NCBI RefSeq assembly: GCF_900110555.1
Contig: NZ_FOEE01000004.1
Span: 266,064 to 330,063 of the forward strand
DNA: 64,000 nt
Source of the DNA: Trujillonella endophytica
GTDB taxonomy: Bacteria > Actinomycetota > Actinomycetes > Mycobacteriales > Geodermatophilaceae
Direction of reading: 5' to 3'
A program made the position numbers and the translations under genes. Below the pieces are notes generated by a model, which searched no databases, was not told where the DNA came from, and worked only from the letters and a program-made list of their open reading frames with translations. Shown one piece after another: positions 15,723 to 25,060 of this stretch (the stretch's first letter is position 1; each line of letters begins with the position of its first letter).

Positions 15723-17708
15723 ATGACGCGCCGGCCCGGGAAGGGCTACCGGTACGGCCGCTGGCGGGGCGGACCCGACCCGCTCGCGCCGCCCTACGAC
15801 CTGGGCGACGCCGTCGACGAGATCGGCGACTCCGTCCTCGGCGGCAGCGGCGTCCGGGAGGCCATGCGCGAGCTGCTGCGCCGCGGCATGGCCGGCCGAC
15901 GGGGCCTCGACGAGCTGCGCCGCAACGTGCGCGACCGACTCCGGCAGGCCCGCCAGGCCGGCCGGCTCGACGGCACGCTGCAGGAGGTCCGCGAGCTGCT
16001 CGACCGGGCGCTGGAGGCCGAGCGCCGGGAGCTGTTCCCGGACCCGGACGACGCCGCGCGGCTGGCCGAGGCCGAGCTCGACGCGCTCCCCCAGGACACC
16101 GCGGGCGCCGTCCGCGCGCTCAAGGACTACCCCTGGCGCAGCGAAGAGGCCCGGCAGGCCTACGAGCAGATCCAGGACACGCTTCGCCGCGAGGTGCTCG
16201 ACAGCTCGTTCGCGTCGATGAAGCAGGCCCTGGAGAGCGCGACCGAGTCGGACCTGCAGGCCGTGCGGGACATGGTCGCCGACCTCTCCCAGCTGGTCGA
16301 CGCGCACAACCGCGGCGAGCAGACCGACGAGGCCTTCGCCGAGTTCATGGACAAGCACGGGCAGTTCTTCCCCGACGACCCCCAGTCGGTCGAGGAGCTG
16401 ATCGACTCCCTCGCCCGCCGGGCCGCCGCGCAGGAACGGATGATGGCCGGCCTCTCCCCCGACCAGCGGGCGGAGCTGGCGGACCTGATGGCGCAGACCA
16501 TGCAGGACATGGGGCTGGCCAGCGAGATGGCCCACCTGCAGGACGCGCTGCGCCAGGCGCGGCCCGACCTGCCGTGGGGCCAGCGCGGGCAGGTGCCCGA
16601 CGGCGAGCAGGCGCTGGGGCTGGGCGACGCCACCAGCGCCGTCGCCGAGCTGGCCGACCTGGAGGCGCTGTCCAACCAGCTCTCGCAGGGCTACGCCGGC
16701 GCCTCGCTGGCCGACGTCGACGAGGAGCTGCTGGAGCAGGCGCTCGGGCGCGAGGCGGTCGACGACCTGGCCGCCCTCCGGCAGCTGGAGCGCGAGCTCG
16801 AGCGGCAGGGCTACCTCAACCGCAGCGAGGGCAAGCTCGAGCTCTCGCCCAAGGCGGTCCGGCGGCTGGGGGCCACGGCGCTGCGCCGGGTGTTCGCCCA
16901 GCTGGACGCGACCGGCCGTGGCGAGCACGACGTCGCCGATGCGGGTGCGGCCGGCGAGCTGACCGGCGCCTCCCGCGAGTGGCAGTTCGGCGACGAGCAG
17001 CCGCTGGACGTCGTCCGCACCGTGCGCAACGCCGTGCTCCGGACCGCCGGGGCACCCCGCCCGGACCACCGGCGCGCCGTCCGCATCGCCGTGGAGGACT
17101 TCGAGGTCGTCGAGACCGAGCGGCGGACCGGCGCCGCGGTCGCCCTGCTGGTCGACCTCTCCTACTCGATGGCGCTGCGCGGCACGTGGGGCGCGGCCAA
17201 GTCGACGGCGATGGCGCTGCACTCGCTGGTGACCACGAAGTTCCCGCAGGACGCCATCCAGATCATCGGGTTCTCCTCCGTCGCCCAGGTGCTGCGGCCG
17301 GAGACCCTGGCCGAACTGAGCGTGGACACGCTGCAGGGGACCAACCTGCAGCACGGGCTGATGCTCGCCCGGCGCTTCCTCGCCCGGCACCGCGACGCCG
17401 AGCCGGTGGTCCTGGTCGTCACCGACGGCGAACCCACCGCGCACCTGGAGCCGGACGGGACGCCGTTCTTCTGCTGGCCGCCGATGCCCGAGACGATCGC
17501 CCGGACCGTCGCCGAGGTGGAGAAGGTGGCCCGCACCGGGGCGACGATGAACGTCTTCGCCCTGGACCCGGAGCCCGCGCTGGTGCACTTCGTGCACGAC
17601 ATCACCGCCCGCGCCGGGGGTCGGGTGTTCACCCCGGACGGCGACCGGCTGGGCGAGTACGTGGTGGCCGACTACCTGCGAACCCGACGGGGGCGGCGGG
17701 CTCGCTGA
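15723..17708 (+). CDS. VWA domain protein paired with MoxR ATPase
   Basis: 661 residues. A long, charged alpha-helical N-terminal two thirds (rich in Arg/Glu, with likely coiled coils around 60-130 and 210-330) precedes a C-terminal von Willebrand A domain. Its MIDAS motif is the variant LVDLSYSM (DLSYS, from about residue 475) and the later metal contact is LVVTDGEPTAH. The architecture matches Rv0959-type partners of MoxR ATPases; the VWA domain is expected to bind Mg2+ and a partner protein in the cytosol. There is no signal peptide. It starts with ATG one base after the MoxR stop, so the two are co-translated. Exact role unknown. Confidence 0.85.
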   Translation: MTRRPGKGYRYGRWRGGPDPLAPPYDLGDAVDEIGDSVLGGSGVREAMRELLRRGMAGRRGLDELRRNVRDRLRQARQAGRLDGTLQEVRELLDRALEAERRELFPDPDDAARLAEAELDALPQDTAGAVRALKDYPWRSEEARQAYEQIQDTLRREVLDSSFASMKQALESATESDLQAVRDMVADLSQLVDAHNRGEQTDEAFAEFMDKHGQFFPDDPQSVEELIDSLARRAAAQERMMAGLSPDQRAELADLMAQTMQDMGLASEMAHLQDALRQARPDLPWGQRGQVPDGEQALGLGDATSAVAELADLEALSNQLSQGYAGASLADVDEELLEQALGREAVDDLAALRQLERELERQGYLNRSEGKLELSPKAVRRLGATALRRVFAQLDATGRGEHDVADAGAAGELTGASREWQFGDEQPLDVVRTVRNAVLRTAGAPRPDHRRAVRIAVEDFEVVETERRTGAAVALLVDLSYSMALRGTWGAAKSTAMALHSLVTTKFPQDAIQIIGFSSVAQVLRPETLAELSVDTLQGTNLQHGLMLARRFLARHRDAEPVVLVVTDGEPTAHLEPDGTPFFCWPPMPETIARTVAEVEKVARTGATMNVFALDPEPALVHFVHDITARAGGRVFTPDGDRLGEYVVADYLRTRRGRRAR

Positions 17709-17721
17709 ACCTCGTCCGCAG

Positions 17722-17782
17722 AGGCATAGGAGGCTCTCCCCACGCCGGCGCCGTCAGGACGTGGGGGAAGCTTCCTATGCCT
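17722..17782. terminator. Imperfect inverted repeat between convergent genes
   Basis: 23-base arms (17722-17744 and 17760-17782) pair at 20 positions around a 15-base centre, following the VWA gene. The right arm contains the TAG stop of the convergent DUF2252 gene. Likely bidirectional terminator. Confidence 0.65.
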
Positions 17783-19148
17783 GGGAGGTGCGGCCGGGGT
17801 GGGCGCCGCTGGAGCTGATGCCGGGGATCTCGCCGGCCCGGAAGGCGTCGACGAACAGCCGGTGGTCGGACTGGGTCTGCCGGGCGTAGCCGTGGGCGAA
17901 GTCCACGAGGTCGGCGAGGAACTCCTCGCGTCGGCCGCGGAGCAGCGCCGTCAGCGCCTCCTCGGTCTGGAAGGGCACGAGCGCGTGGTCGCTGTCGGCG
18001 TCCCCCACGCAGTGCATCTTCGCCGTCGCCCGGCCGAGCTGGACCAGCACCGGGGCCATCTCCTCGGGCTCGGTGAGGTCGTCCCACTCGAGGTCCACCT
18101 CGTACGGGGAGAGCTCGGCGACGACGAAGCCGACGCCGTCGATCTCGGTCCAGCCGAGGAACTGCGAGGCGTTGGCCTGCAGCGCGCGGCGGCTGACCGC
18201 CGTCCGGTGGCCCTCGTGCTCGAAGGCGTCGTGCAGCGCGGGGTCGCGGACGATCCGGCTGGGTGCGGCCACGTTGCCCTGCTTGAGCGAGAGGACGACG
18301 TCATTCTCCAGCGCCTGGTCGTACCCCTCCAGCAGCACGTTGTACGCCGGCAGCCCCGCGCTGCCGATGCCGAAGCCGCCGGTACCGACGACGTCCTTCA
18401 CGTCGAAGGTGACGTCCCGCCGGCGCGGCGGCGGCGTGAGCGTCTGCCGGTAGCGCTCCAGTGCCTCGAGCACCCGGCCGCGCTCGTCGTCGTCCAGCCT
18501 GCGGTTGCGGCCGTTGTCGGCGAACCGGCGCTCGAAACCCTCCACGACGGTCATGCGGTCCAGCAGCCCGAGCCGGCTGCGCGCCGTCGTCGCCAGGATG
18601 ATGTCGCGGACCGCCCCCTCGGTGTTGTCGCGGGTGAGCGCGAAGGAGCGGTCGTCGTCGGAGCGGGTGAAGGCCTCGACCTGGTCGAGGTACGCGTTCA
18701 GGTACGTGCGCAGCAGGTCCCCGATGACGTCGTCACCGAGCGCCTTGCTCCACGACAGCAGGGCGAAGCTCGCGGCGAAGCGGCGCAGGTCCCAGCTGAC
18801 GTGCCCGACGTAGGCCTCGTCGAAGTCGTTGACGTCGAAGACGATCCGGCCCTGCGCGTCCATGTAGGTGCCGAAGTTCTCGGCGTGCAGGTCTCCCTGG
18901 ATCCACACCCGGGAGGTCCGCTCGTCGCCCCAGGGGTCGTCGAGCTGCGCCATGTCGGCGTAGAAGAGGCACGCGCTGCCCCGGTAGAACGCGAACGGGT
19001 CGGCCGCCATCTTGCGGAACTTCGTCCGGAACGCGTCCGCGTCGGCGGTCATCAGGTCGCTGAACGCCTCCACGAGCGTGTCGACGATCAGCTGCGAGCG
19101 TTCACCGGTGGTTCCACGGGGCGGTACCCCGACGGGGGAATCTGGCAC
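17775..19148 (-). CDS. DUF2252 family protein
   Basis: 457 residues of the DUF2252 family, which looks like a kinase-related fold: FYRGSACLFYADMA, then IQGDLHAENFG (83-93) and DVNDFDEAY (105-113), which resemble the HxDxxxxN and DFD/DFG elements of aminoglycoside phosphotransferase-like enzymes. Whether the family phosphorylates anything is not established. The frame upstream of the GTG at 19148 lacks conserved sequence; the chosen start leaves a short tail, MPDSPVGVPPRGTTGERSQL, before the conserved region. It is divergent from the SGNH hydrolase gene across only 67 bases and converges on the VWA gene. Confidence 0.82.
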   Translation of the reverse strand: MPDSPVGVPPRGTTGERSQLIVDTLVEAFSDLMTADADAFRTKFRKMAADPFAFYRGSACLFYADMAQLDDPWGDERTSRVWIQGDLHAENFGTYMDAQGRIVFDVNDFDEAYVGHVSWDLRRFAASFALLSWSKALGDDVIGDLLRTYLNAYLDQVEAFTRSDDDRSFALTRDNTEGAVRDIILATTARSRLGLLDRMTVVEGFERRFADNGRNRRLDDDERGRVLEALERYRQTLTPPPRRRDVTFDVKDVVGTGGFGIGSAGLPAYNVLLEGYDQALENDVVLSLKQGNVAAPSRIVRDPALHDAFEHEGHRTAVSRRALQANASQFLGWTEIDGVGFVVAELSPYEVDLEWDDLTEPEEMAPVLVQLGRATAKMHCVGDADSDHALVPFQTEEALTALLRGRREEFLADLVDFAHGYARQTQSDHRLFVDAFRAGEIPGISSSGAHPGRTSQA

Positions 19149-19215
19149 GGAGGCACCGTAGGCGGCGGCTAACCTGCGGAGAAGTCGTTGCACTGCGGGA
19201 GCGATGGAGGTGGCG

Positions 19216-20235
19216 GTGACGGAAGCGGGGACGGCGCGCCGGCTGGCCGCGGGCGTCGCCACGGTGGGCGGCGGCCTGGGGGTCACGCTGGGCGGACTCT
19301 TCGCGCTGCTGCGCGGCGAGGCCAAGCTGGCCCGGCGCGCGATCGGGGCCCGCACCACCAAGCAGCTGCCGCCACCGGGCAACGGCGTCTTCGGCCGCGG
19401 CCGCGGCAAGCCGCTCGTGCTCGCCGTCCTGGGGGACTCCACGGGCGTCGGGCTGGGCGTGCACCGCGCGGCCGAGACGCCGGGCGTGCTGCTGGCCGCC
19501 GCGCTCGCCGAGCTGGCCGAGCGGCCGGTCCGCCTCGTCGTCTTCGCCGTCGTCGGCGCCGAGTCCCGGGAGCTGCCCGAGCAGGTCGAGCAGGCGCTGG
19601 CGGAGAAGCCGGACGCCGTGCTGATCATGATCGGCGCGAACGACGTCACCACCCGCACCCGGCCGTCGGTCTCCGTCGGCTACCAGGCCGACGCGGTGCG
19701 GCAGTTCCGCGAGATCGGCGCCGAGGTCGTCGTCGCCACCTGCCCGGACCTCGGCACCATCCGACCGATCGCGCAGCCGCTGCGGCAGCTCGCCCGGCAC
19801 TGGAGCCGGCAGCTGGCCGCGGCCCAGACGGTCGCCGTGGTCGAGGCCGGCGGCCGCACGGTCTCGCTGGGCTCGATCCTCGGGCCGACGTTCGCCCGCG
19901 ACCGGGCCATGTTCGGCGACGACGAGTTCCACCCGAGCGCCCACGGCTACGCCGCCGCGGCCGCCGTCATCCTGCCGTCGCTGGCCGACGCGCTCGGCGT
20001 CTGGCCGGCCGCCGCCGATCGCGGCCTGCGCAAGCTGCGCCGCGACACCGTCCGGCCGGTCGAGCGGGCCGCCGCCCGGGCCGCCGACCGGCCCGGCACG
20101 GAGGTGCGGCCGACCGAGGTCCGCGGGTCCGGCACCGGGCCGCGGGGCCCCTGGGCCCGGTTGCGCCGCCGCCTCCCGCCCGAGCTGCCCACGCCCGACG
20201 AGGCCGAGCGCGCCGAGCAGCGGCCGGTCGGCTAG
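19216..20235 (+). CDS. SGNH/GDSL hydrolase family protein (Rv1075c-like)
   Basis: 339 residues. A hydrophobic N-terminal segment (AAGVATVGGGLGVTLGGLFALL) probably anchors or exports the protein. The SGNH blocks follow: block I LAVLGDSTGVGLGV (Ser75 nucleophile), block II Gly near VVGAES, block III GANDV (140-144), and block V DEFHPSAHGYA (Asp and His of the triad). Esterase or acyl-hydrolase activity is expected, possibly on cell-envelope glycolipids or polysaccharide. The C-terminal 70 residues are Arg/Pro-rich and unconserved. The GTG at 19216 was preferred because GGAGG lies five bases upstream; an ATG 12 bases earlier overlaps that site. The thiolase follows, as the Rv1075c/Rv1074c pair in mycobacteria. 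Confidence 0.85.
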   Translation: MTEAGTARRLAAGVATVGGGLGVTLGGLFALLRGEAKLARRAIGARTTKQLPPPGNGVFGRGRGKPLVLAVLGDSTGVGLGVHRAAETPGVLLAAALAELAERPVRLVVFAVVGAESRELPEQVEQALAEKPDAVLIMIGANDVTTRTRPSVSVGYQADAVRQFREIGAEVVVATCPDLGTIRPIAQPLRQLARHWSRQLAAAQTVAVVEAGGRTVSLGSILGPTFARDRAMFGDDEFHPSAHGYAAAAAVILPSLADALGVWPAAADRGLRKLRRDTVRPVERAAARAADRPGTEVRPTEVRGSGTGPRGPWARLRRRLPPELPTPDEAERAEQRPVG

Positions 20236-20313
20236 CCGAGGGCCGTCGCGTCCCGCCTGCTACCCGGGGGTAGTTTCGCGGTGACCGCACCGCCCCCTCG
20301 TCGTGGAGGACCC

Positions 20314-21534
20314 ATGCCCGAAGCCGTCATCGTCGCCACCGCGCGCTCACCCATCGGACGGGCGTTCAAGGGCTCGCTGAAGGACATTCGGCCCGACGAC
20401 CTCGCCGCCACGATCGTGCGCGCGGCGCTGGACAAGGTGCCCGCGCTGGACCCGACCGACATCGACGACCTCATCCTCGGCTGTGGCCTGCCCGGCGGCG
20501 AGCAGGGCCACAACATGGGCCGCGTCGTCAGCGTCCTGCTCGGCATGGACCACCTGCCCGGGACGACGATCACCCGCTACTGCTCCTCGTCGCTGCAGAC
20601 CACCCGCATGGCCATGCACGCGATCAAGGCCGGCGAGGGCGACGTCTTCATCTCCGCGGGCGTGGAGACGGTGTCCCGCTTCGTGAGGGGCAACAGCGAC
20701 TCCCTGCCCGACACCGAGAACCCGCTGTTCGACCCGGCCAAGGCCCGCGTGGCCAAGGCCGCGGAGAACGGCGCCGACTCGTGGACCGACCCGCGGGCAG
20801 ACGGCGAGCTGCCCGAGGTCTACATCGCGATGGGCCAGACGGCGGAGAACCTGGCCCTGCACAAGGACGTCTCCCGCGAGGACATGGACCAGTTCGCGCT
20901 GCGCAGCCAGACCCTCTACGCGCAGGCGGCGGCCGAGGGCTTCTGGGAGCGGGAGATCACCCCCGTCACCGCGCCGGACGGCACCGTCGTCAGCACCGAC
21001 GACAGCCCCCGCGCCGGCACCACGCTCGAGGGGCTGCAGGGCCTCAAGCCGGTGTTCCGTCCCGACGGCCGGGCCACCGCCGGCAACTCGTGCCCGCTCA
21101 ACGACGGCGCCGCCGCGGTGGTCGTCATGAGCGACACCAAGGCGCGCGAGCTCGGCCTGACCCCGCTGGCCCGGGTGGTCTCCACCGCCGTCACCGGCCT
21201 GTCGCCGGAGATCATGGGCTACGGCCCCGTGGCGGCGTCGGAACTGGCGCTGCAGCGGGCCGGGCTGAGCATCGGCGACATCGACCTCGTCGAGATCAAC
21301 GAGGCGTTCGCCGCGCAGGTCATCCCGAGCTACCGCGACCTGGGCATCGACATCGACCGGCTGAACGTGCACGGCGGCGCGATCGCCGTCGGCCACCCGT
21401 TCGGCATGACCGGCGCGCGCATCACCGGCACGCTGATCAACGGTCTGCAGACCCGGGACAAGACCTTCGGCCTGGAGACCATGTGCGTGGGTGGCGGCAT
21501 GGGCATGGCGATGGTCCTGGAGCGCCTCTCCTGA
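20314..21534 (+). CDS. Acetyl-CoA C-acyltransferase (thiolase), FadA3-like
   Basis: 406-residue thiolase that cleaves 3-ketoacyl-CoA, or condenses acyl-CoA units, in the cytosol. The nucleophile Cys90 is in [14 protein letters not shown], His361 in [16 protein letters not shown] and the second active-site Cys391 in [15 protein letters not shown] is present in [11 protein letters not shown]. All catalytic positions and the length are normal. The ATG follows GGAGG by four bases; the GTG at 20281 has no such site. It lies about 80 bases after the SGNH gene on the same strand. The likely role is fatty-acid beta-oxidation; the closest mycobacterial relative by context is fadA3. Confidence 0.92.
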   Translation: MPEAVIVATARSPIGRAFKGSLKDIRPDDLAATIVRAALDKVPALDPTDIDDLILGCGLPGGEQGHNMGRVVSVLLGMDHLPGTTITRYCSSSLQTTRMAMHAIKAGEGDVFISAGVETVSRFVRGNSDSLPDTENPLFDPAKARVAKAAENGADSWTDPRADGELPEVYIAMGQTAENLALHKDVSREDMDQFALRSQTLYAQAAAEGFWEREITPVTAPDGTVVSTDDSPRAGTTLEGLQGLKPVFRPDGRATAGNSCPLNDGAAAVVVMSDTKARELGLTPLARVVSTAVTGLSPEIMGYGPVAASELALQRAGLSIGDIDLVEINEAFAAQVIPSYRDLGIDIDRLNVHGGAIAVGHPFGMTGARITGTLINGLQTRDKTFGLETMCVGGGMGMAMVLERLS

Positions 21535-21584
21535 CGCAGTAGCCCGACTCGGCGACTCGGCCGCCGACCGACCCCGGACACGGC

Positions 21585-21618
21585 AGTGGCCCGGCCCCCT
21601 CGCGGGGACCGGGCCACT
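21585..21618. terminator. Bidirectional hairpin terminator
   Basis: AGTGGCCCGGCCCC pairs with GGGGaCCGGGCCACT (one bulged A) around a short CTCGC loop, between the converging thiolase and BI-1 genes. Confidence 0.85.
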
Positions 21619-21636
21619 GTCACGTGGTGCGGGCTG

Positions 21637-22464
21637 TCAGTTGTCCTGGAGGTAGGACAGCAGCCGCAGGATCTCCAGGTACAGCCAGACGACCGTGACC
21701 AGCAGGCCGAAGGCGATGTACCAGGCGAACTTCGCGGGGGCGCCGCGGCGGATCGCCTCGTCGGCCATGTCGAAGTCCAGCAGCAGCATGAACGCCGCGA
21801 CACCGATCACGACGACGCTGAAGAGGATGGCGATCGGGCCACCGGAACGGATGCCCAGCGGGTCGCCACCGGCGAAGATGCCGACGACGAGGTTCACCAG
21901 GACCAGCGCCAGGACGCCGAACATGGCGCCCACGACCCAGCGGGTCAGCTTCGGGGTGACCCGGATGGCACCGGTCTTGTAGACCACGAGCATGCCGGCG
22001 AAGACACCGAAGGTGCCGATCACCGCCTGCATCACGATGCCGGGGTAGATGTCGTTGAACGCCTCGCTGATGGCGCCGAGCGCCACGCCGTACAGGGCGC
22101 CGTAGGCCAGCGTGGCGACCGGGTTGGCGATCTGCTTGAACGAGATCACCAGGCCGAGCACGAACGCGATGAGGACCGCCGGCAGGGCCAGGCCCCAGGC
22201 GAGGTCCTGCGGCAGGAGCACCCAGGTGGCGGCCGCCGCGAGGACGGTGACGAGGAACGACAGGCCCGTCTTCTGGACGACGTCGTCCATCGTCAGGTAG
22301 CGGGTGTCGGTGCGCGTGTACGGGGCCGGGGCGGCGTACGGATCGTGGGGCGGCGCGCCGTAGGGCTGGGGCGCACCCGCGCCCCACGAGCCGTACTGCT
22401 GGCCCGCTGCGCCGTTCGTGGCGTTCGCGAAGCCCCGACCGAAGGCCGGGTTGTGGCTGGGCAT
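21637..22464 (-). CDS. Bax inhibitor-1 / YccA family membrane protein
   Basis: 275 residues. A Pro/Tyr/Gly-rich cytosolic N-terminus (to about residue 55) is followed by seven hydrophobic helices, with family landmarks [36 protein letters not shown] and the C-terminal [22 protein letters not shown]. Bacterial BI-1 proteins are thought to be pH-sensitive calcium leak channels; this role is by family only. Two ATGs six bases apart are possible; the second (22462-22464) is better spaced from GAGGAG, since the first abuts it. It is the last minus-strand gene before the tRNA locus and converges on the thiolase. Confidence 0.88.
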   Translation of the reverse strand: MPSHNPAFGRGFANATNGAAGQQYGSWGAGAPQPYGAPPHDPYAAPAPYTRTDTRYLTMDDVVQKTGLSFLVTVLAAAATWVLLPQDLAWGLALPAVLIAFVLGLVISFKQIANPVATLAYGALYGVALGAISEAFNDIYPGIVMQAVIGTFGVFAGMLVVYKTGAIRVTPKLTRWVVGAMFGVLALVLVNLVVGIFAGGDPLGIRSGGPIAILFSVVVIGVAAFMLLLDFDMADEAIRRGAPAKFAWYIAFGLLVTVVWLYLEILRLLSYLQDN

Positions 22465-22602
22465 CGTCATCTCCTCGAGGTGACTGGCGGTCGTGGGGCC
22501 AACGGTCCTGCACCCCACTCGATCTGTCCAACGCCGCGGGGGCGCGTCGCGTTCCTGACCTGCCCGGAGTCCCCCCGACGGGTGTTCCCGGTCACCAGCA
22601 GG

Positions 22603-22676
22603 TGCCCCCGGTGGGGTTCGAACCCACACTCGGACCCTTTTAAGGGGCCTGCCTCTGCCGGTTGGGCTACGGGGGC
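22603..22676 (-). tRNA. tRNA with UAA anticodon, class I body (tRNA-Leu-like)
   Basis: Complete cloverleaf on the minus strand: acceptor GCCCCCG/CGGGGGC, D arm GCCC...GGCA with GG in the loop, anticodon stem GGCCC/GGGTC, loop CTTAAAA with anticodon TAA (22640-22642), variable loop of only five bases (CGAGT), T arm GTGGG-TTCGAAC-CCCAC, discriminator A and an encoded CC but no final A. UAA would read the leucine codon UUA. Normal bacterial tRNA-Leu is class II with a long variable arm, which this lacks, so its charging identity is uncertain. Confidence 0.85.
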
Positions 22677-22688
22677 GCGGTGCGCAGG

Positions 22689-23483
22689 CTAGCCCGACGC
22701 CGCCGCGCCCGGCCTGTCCGCTCGACCGCCGGCGAGCTCGACGGCCCGGGTGAGCACCGCGTCGAGCATCGGTTCGGTGAGCCGCCCGGTGAAGGTGTTC
22801 TGCTGGCTGACGTGGTAGCTGCCCAGCAGGGTCAGCGGCCCGCCCGGCCCCTCGAGGGTCACCTCGACGCCGTGCCCGAAGGCCGGCCGCGGCCGGGGCA
22901 GCCGGTACCCCGCGCCCGCGAGCACCGGCCACAGCGCAGTCCATCCGAAGCCCCCGAGGACGACGACGACGCGCAGCCTCGGCAGCAGCGCCAGCTCCCG
23001 CGCCAGCCACGGGGAGCAGGTGTCGCGCTCCGCCGGCGTCGGCGCGTTCGCCGGCGGCGCGCACCGAACGGCCGCGGCGACCCGGACATCGGTCAGCTCG
23101 AGGCCGTCGCCGACGTGCGTGGACGTCGGCTGGTTGGCCAGCCCCGCCCGCCACAGCGCCGCGAAGATCCAGTCCCCGCTGCGGTCCCCGGTGAAGACGC
23201 GGCCGGTGCGGTTGCCCCCGTGGGCGGCCGGCGCCAGGCCGACGACGGCGACACGCGCGTCGGCCGGCCCGAGCCCCGGCACCGGCCGGCCCCAGTAGTC
23301 CTCGTCGCGGAAGGAGGCCCGCTTGACCAGGGCCACCTCCTCCCGCCAGGCCACCAGCCGCGGGCAGGCCCGGCAGCCGGAGATGCGCGCGTCGAGGACG
23401 GCGAGGTCGCGGGCGCCGCGGGCCGATCGGGCGACCCCTGCGGGCGTGCGGGTGACCGGGAACCCGGCGGGGTCGGCGTTCAT
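22689..23483 (-). CDS. udgB: Uracil-DNA glycosylase family 5 (UdgB)
   Basis: 264-residue Fe-S uracil-DNA glycosylase that starts base-excision repair of deaminated bases. Active-site motif [19 protein letters not shown] (82-100) has the Ala-Ala-His form of family 5, and the second motif [20 protein letters not shown] matches UdgB rather than the family 4 enzymes. Four cysteines suited to a 4Fe-4S cluster are at 37, 40 (CRAC), 141 (VRCAPP) and 156 (DTCSPW). Length is normal. It is followed within 12 bases by the UAA tRNA on the same strand and preceded by ppx. Deaminated uracil and possibly hypoxanthine are likely substrates, from family knowledge. Confidence 0.93.
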   Translation of the reverse strand: MNADPAGFPVTRTPAGVARSARGARDLAVLDARISGCRACPRLVAWREEVALVKRASFRDEDYWGRPVPGLGPADARVAVVGLAPAAHGGNRTGRVFTGDRSGDWIFAALWRAGLANQPTSTHVGDGLELTDVRVAAAVRCAPPANAPTPAERDTCSPWLARELALLPRLRVVVVLGGFGWTALWPVLAGAGYRLPRPRPAFGHGVEVTLEGPGGPLTLLGSYHVSQQNTFTGRLTEPMLDAVLTRAVELAGGRADRPGAAASG

Positions 23484-23531
23484 CCGGGGATGCAGCGGCC
23501 CGCGGCGAGGGTGGGCATCGGGGTCCGTTCG

Positions 23532-24482
23532 TCAGCCCCGCGCGAGGGCGAGGGCGATCCCGTCGAGGATGTCGTGCTCGCTGACCACGACGGAGTCGAT
23601 GGCGAACGCGTCCATGATCACCCGCAGCACCAGCGCGCCCCCGCCGATCACGTCGACCCGGCCCGGGTGCATGACCGCGTGGGCGGCCCGCCGCTCCCGG
23701 CTCGCGGTCAGCAGCCCCGCGGTGACCGAGCGGACGCCGGAGACCGGGATCCGCGAGCCGTGGATGGCCTCCGCGTCGTACTCCGGCAGGCCCAGGGCCA
23801 GCGCCGCCACGGTGGTGACCGAGCCCGCCAGCCCGACCAGGGTGGCGGCCTCGGCCACGGGCACGTGCGCCACGACCTCGGCGAGCGCGGCCCGGACGTC
23901 GGACTCGGTGCGCTGGATCTCGTCGGCGGTCGGCGGGTCGGAGTGCAGGTGCCGCTCGGTCAGCCGGACGCAGCCGATGTCGACCGACCGGGCCGCCCGC
24001 ACTCCGGTCGCGTCGCCCAGCACGAACTCCGTGGACCCGCCGCCGATGTCGACCACCAGGTAGGGCGGCTCCGGCGCCGCGCCGCCGTGCGCGGTCACGG
24101 CGGCGTCGAGCGAGGCGGTGGCACCGAGGAAGGACAGGTGCGCCTCCTCGGCCCCGGTGACGACGTCCGGCAGCTGGCCGAGGGTGGTCCGCACCATCCG
24201 CTCGAAGTCGCCGCGGTTGGCGGCGTCCCGGCTGGCGCTGGTCGCGACCATCCGCACCGCCGTCGTCCCCAGCTCCCGGGCCTGCGCGGCGTACTCGGCG
24301 AGCACGCGGCGGGTCCGCTCGATCGCCGCGTCGGACAGCCGGCCGGTCGCGTCGACGCCCTCGCCGAGCCGGACGACCTCCATCCGGCGGAGCAGGTCGG
24401 TGTGCGCCCCCTCCGGCGGCACGTCGGCCACGAGCAGGCGGATCGAGTTGGTGCCGCAGTCGATCGCCGCAACGCGGGTCAT
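23532..24482 (-). CDS. ppx: Exopolyphosphatase / guanosine pentaphosphatase (Ppx/GppA)
   Basis: 316 residues of the ASKHA fold Ppx/GppA family. The phosphate-1 loop is AIDCGTNSIRLLVAD at the N-terminus and the phosphate-2 motif VVDIGGGSTEFVLGD near 145-158. VGLAGSVTTVAALALGL and VIGGGALVLRVIM complete the nucleotide/polyphosphate cleft. It hydrolyses terminal phosphate from polyphosphate or pppGpp; the short, single-domain form resembles mycobacterial Ppx2 (Rv1026). Its ATG overlaps the DUF501 stop (ATGA), placing it at the end of the eno-ftsB-DUF501-ppx operon, exactly as in mycobacteria. Confidence 0.92.
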   Translation of the reverse strand: MTRVAAIDCGTNSIRLLVADVPPEGAHTDLLRRMEVVRLGEGVDATGRLSDAAIERTRRVLAEYAAQARELGTTAVRMVATSASRDAANRGDFERMVRTTLGQLPDVVTGAEEAHLSFLGATASLDAAVTAHGGAAPEPPYLVVDIGGGSTEFVLGDATGVRAARSVDIGCVRLTERHLHSDPPTADEIQRTESDVRAALAEVVAHVPVAEAATLVGLAGSVTTVAALALGLPEYDAEAIHGSRIPVSGVRSVTAGLLTASRERRAAHAVMHPGRVDVIGGGALVLRVIMDAFAIDSVVVSEHDILDGIALALARG

Positions 24483-25060
24483 GCGTCCTCCTGCTGCTCG
24501 GGCTCGCCGTGCCCGGGCCCGGCCTGCTCCGGCGCGGCGCACGGCCCCTTGGCCCACCACGGGGCCATCTCGGCGACCGCGCGGTCGCCGATCGGGTTGA
24601 CGCCGGGACCGGCCGCCAGGCTGTGCCCGGCCAGCGCGTGCAGGCACTTGACCCGGTCGGGCATGCCACCGGCCGTGCTGCGGGTCTCCAGCACCGCCTC
24701 CCCGGGGCGCGCGGCGGCGTCGCGGGCGGCGAGGAACGCCTCGTGCGCGGCCAGGTACGCGGCGGCCAGCTCCGGGTCGGCGCCCAGCTCGTCCTGCCAC
24801 TCGCGCATCCGCCCGGCGGACTCCAGGCGGCTGGCCGCGGCCGAGGCCCGGGGGCAGGTCAGGTAGTAGAGCGTGGGGAACGGCGTGCCGTCCTCCAGCC
24901 GGGGCGAGGTCTCGACGACGTCGGGCTGGCCGCACGGGCACCGGTGCGCCACCGCGGCCAGCGCGCGCGGCGGGCGGCCGAGCTGCCGGGCCACGACCTC
25001 CCGGTCGGCGGGGGTCACCGGCTCCCGGACGGGGCCGCCGGGGCCGCTCGGTCCGCTCAC
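24479..25060 (-). CDS. DUF501 domain protein
   Basis: 193 residues of the DUF501 family (Rv1025-like), function unknown. Conserved features visible are VARQLGRPPRALAAVAHRCPCGQP with a CxC pair, TLYYLTCPRASAAASRLES, and GGMPDRVKCLHALAGHSLAAG followed by NPIGD. The Cys/His residues could bind a metal, which is only a suggestion. The C-terminal tail is Gly/Glu/Gln-rich. It overlaps both neighbours by four bases (FtsB-like upstream, ppx downstream), so the set is translated as one operon. Confidence 0.9.
   Translation of the reverse strand: MSGPSGPGGPVREPVTPADREVVARQLGRPPRALAAVAHRCPCGQPDVVETSPRLEDGTPFPTLYYLTCPRASAAASRLESAGRMREWQDELGADPELAAAYLAAHEAFLAARDAAARPGEAVLETRSTAGGMPDRVKCLHALAGHSLAAGPGVNPIGDRAVAEMAPWWAKGPCAAPEQAGPGHGEPEQQEDA

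Noticed and set aside
22603-22676. tRNA read as tRNA-Lys
   Set aside because: The only register that pairs the anticodon stem gives loop CTTAAAA, hence anticodon TAA, not TTT or CTT; the plus-strand reading lacks a T arm at its 3' end.
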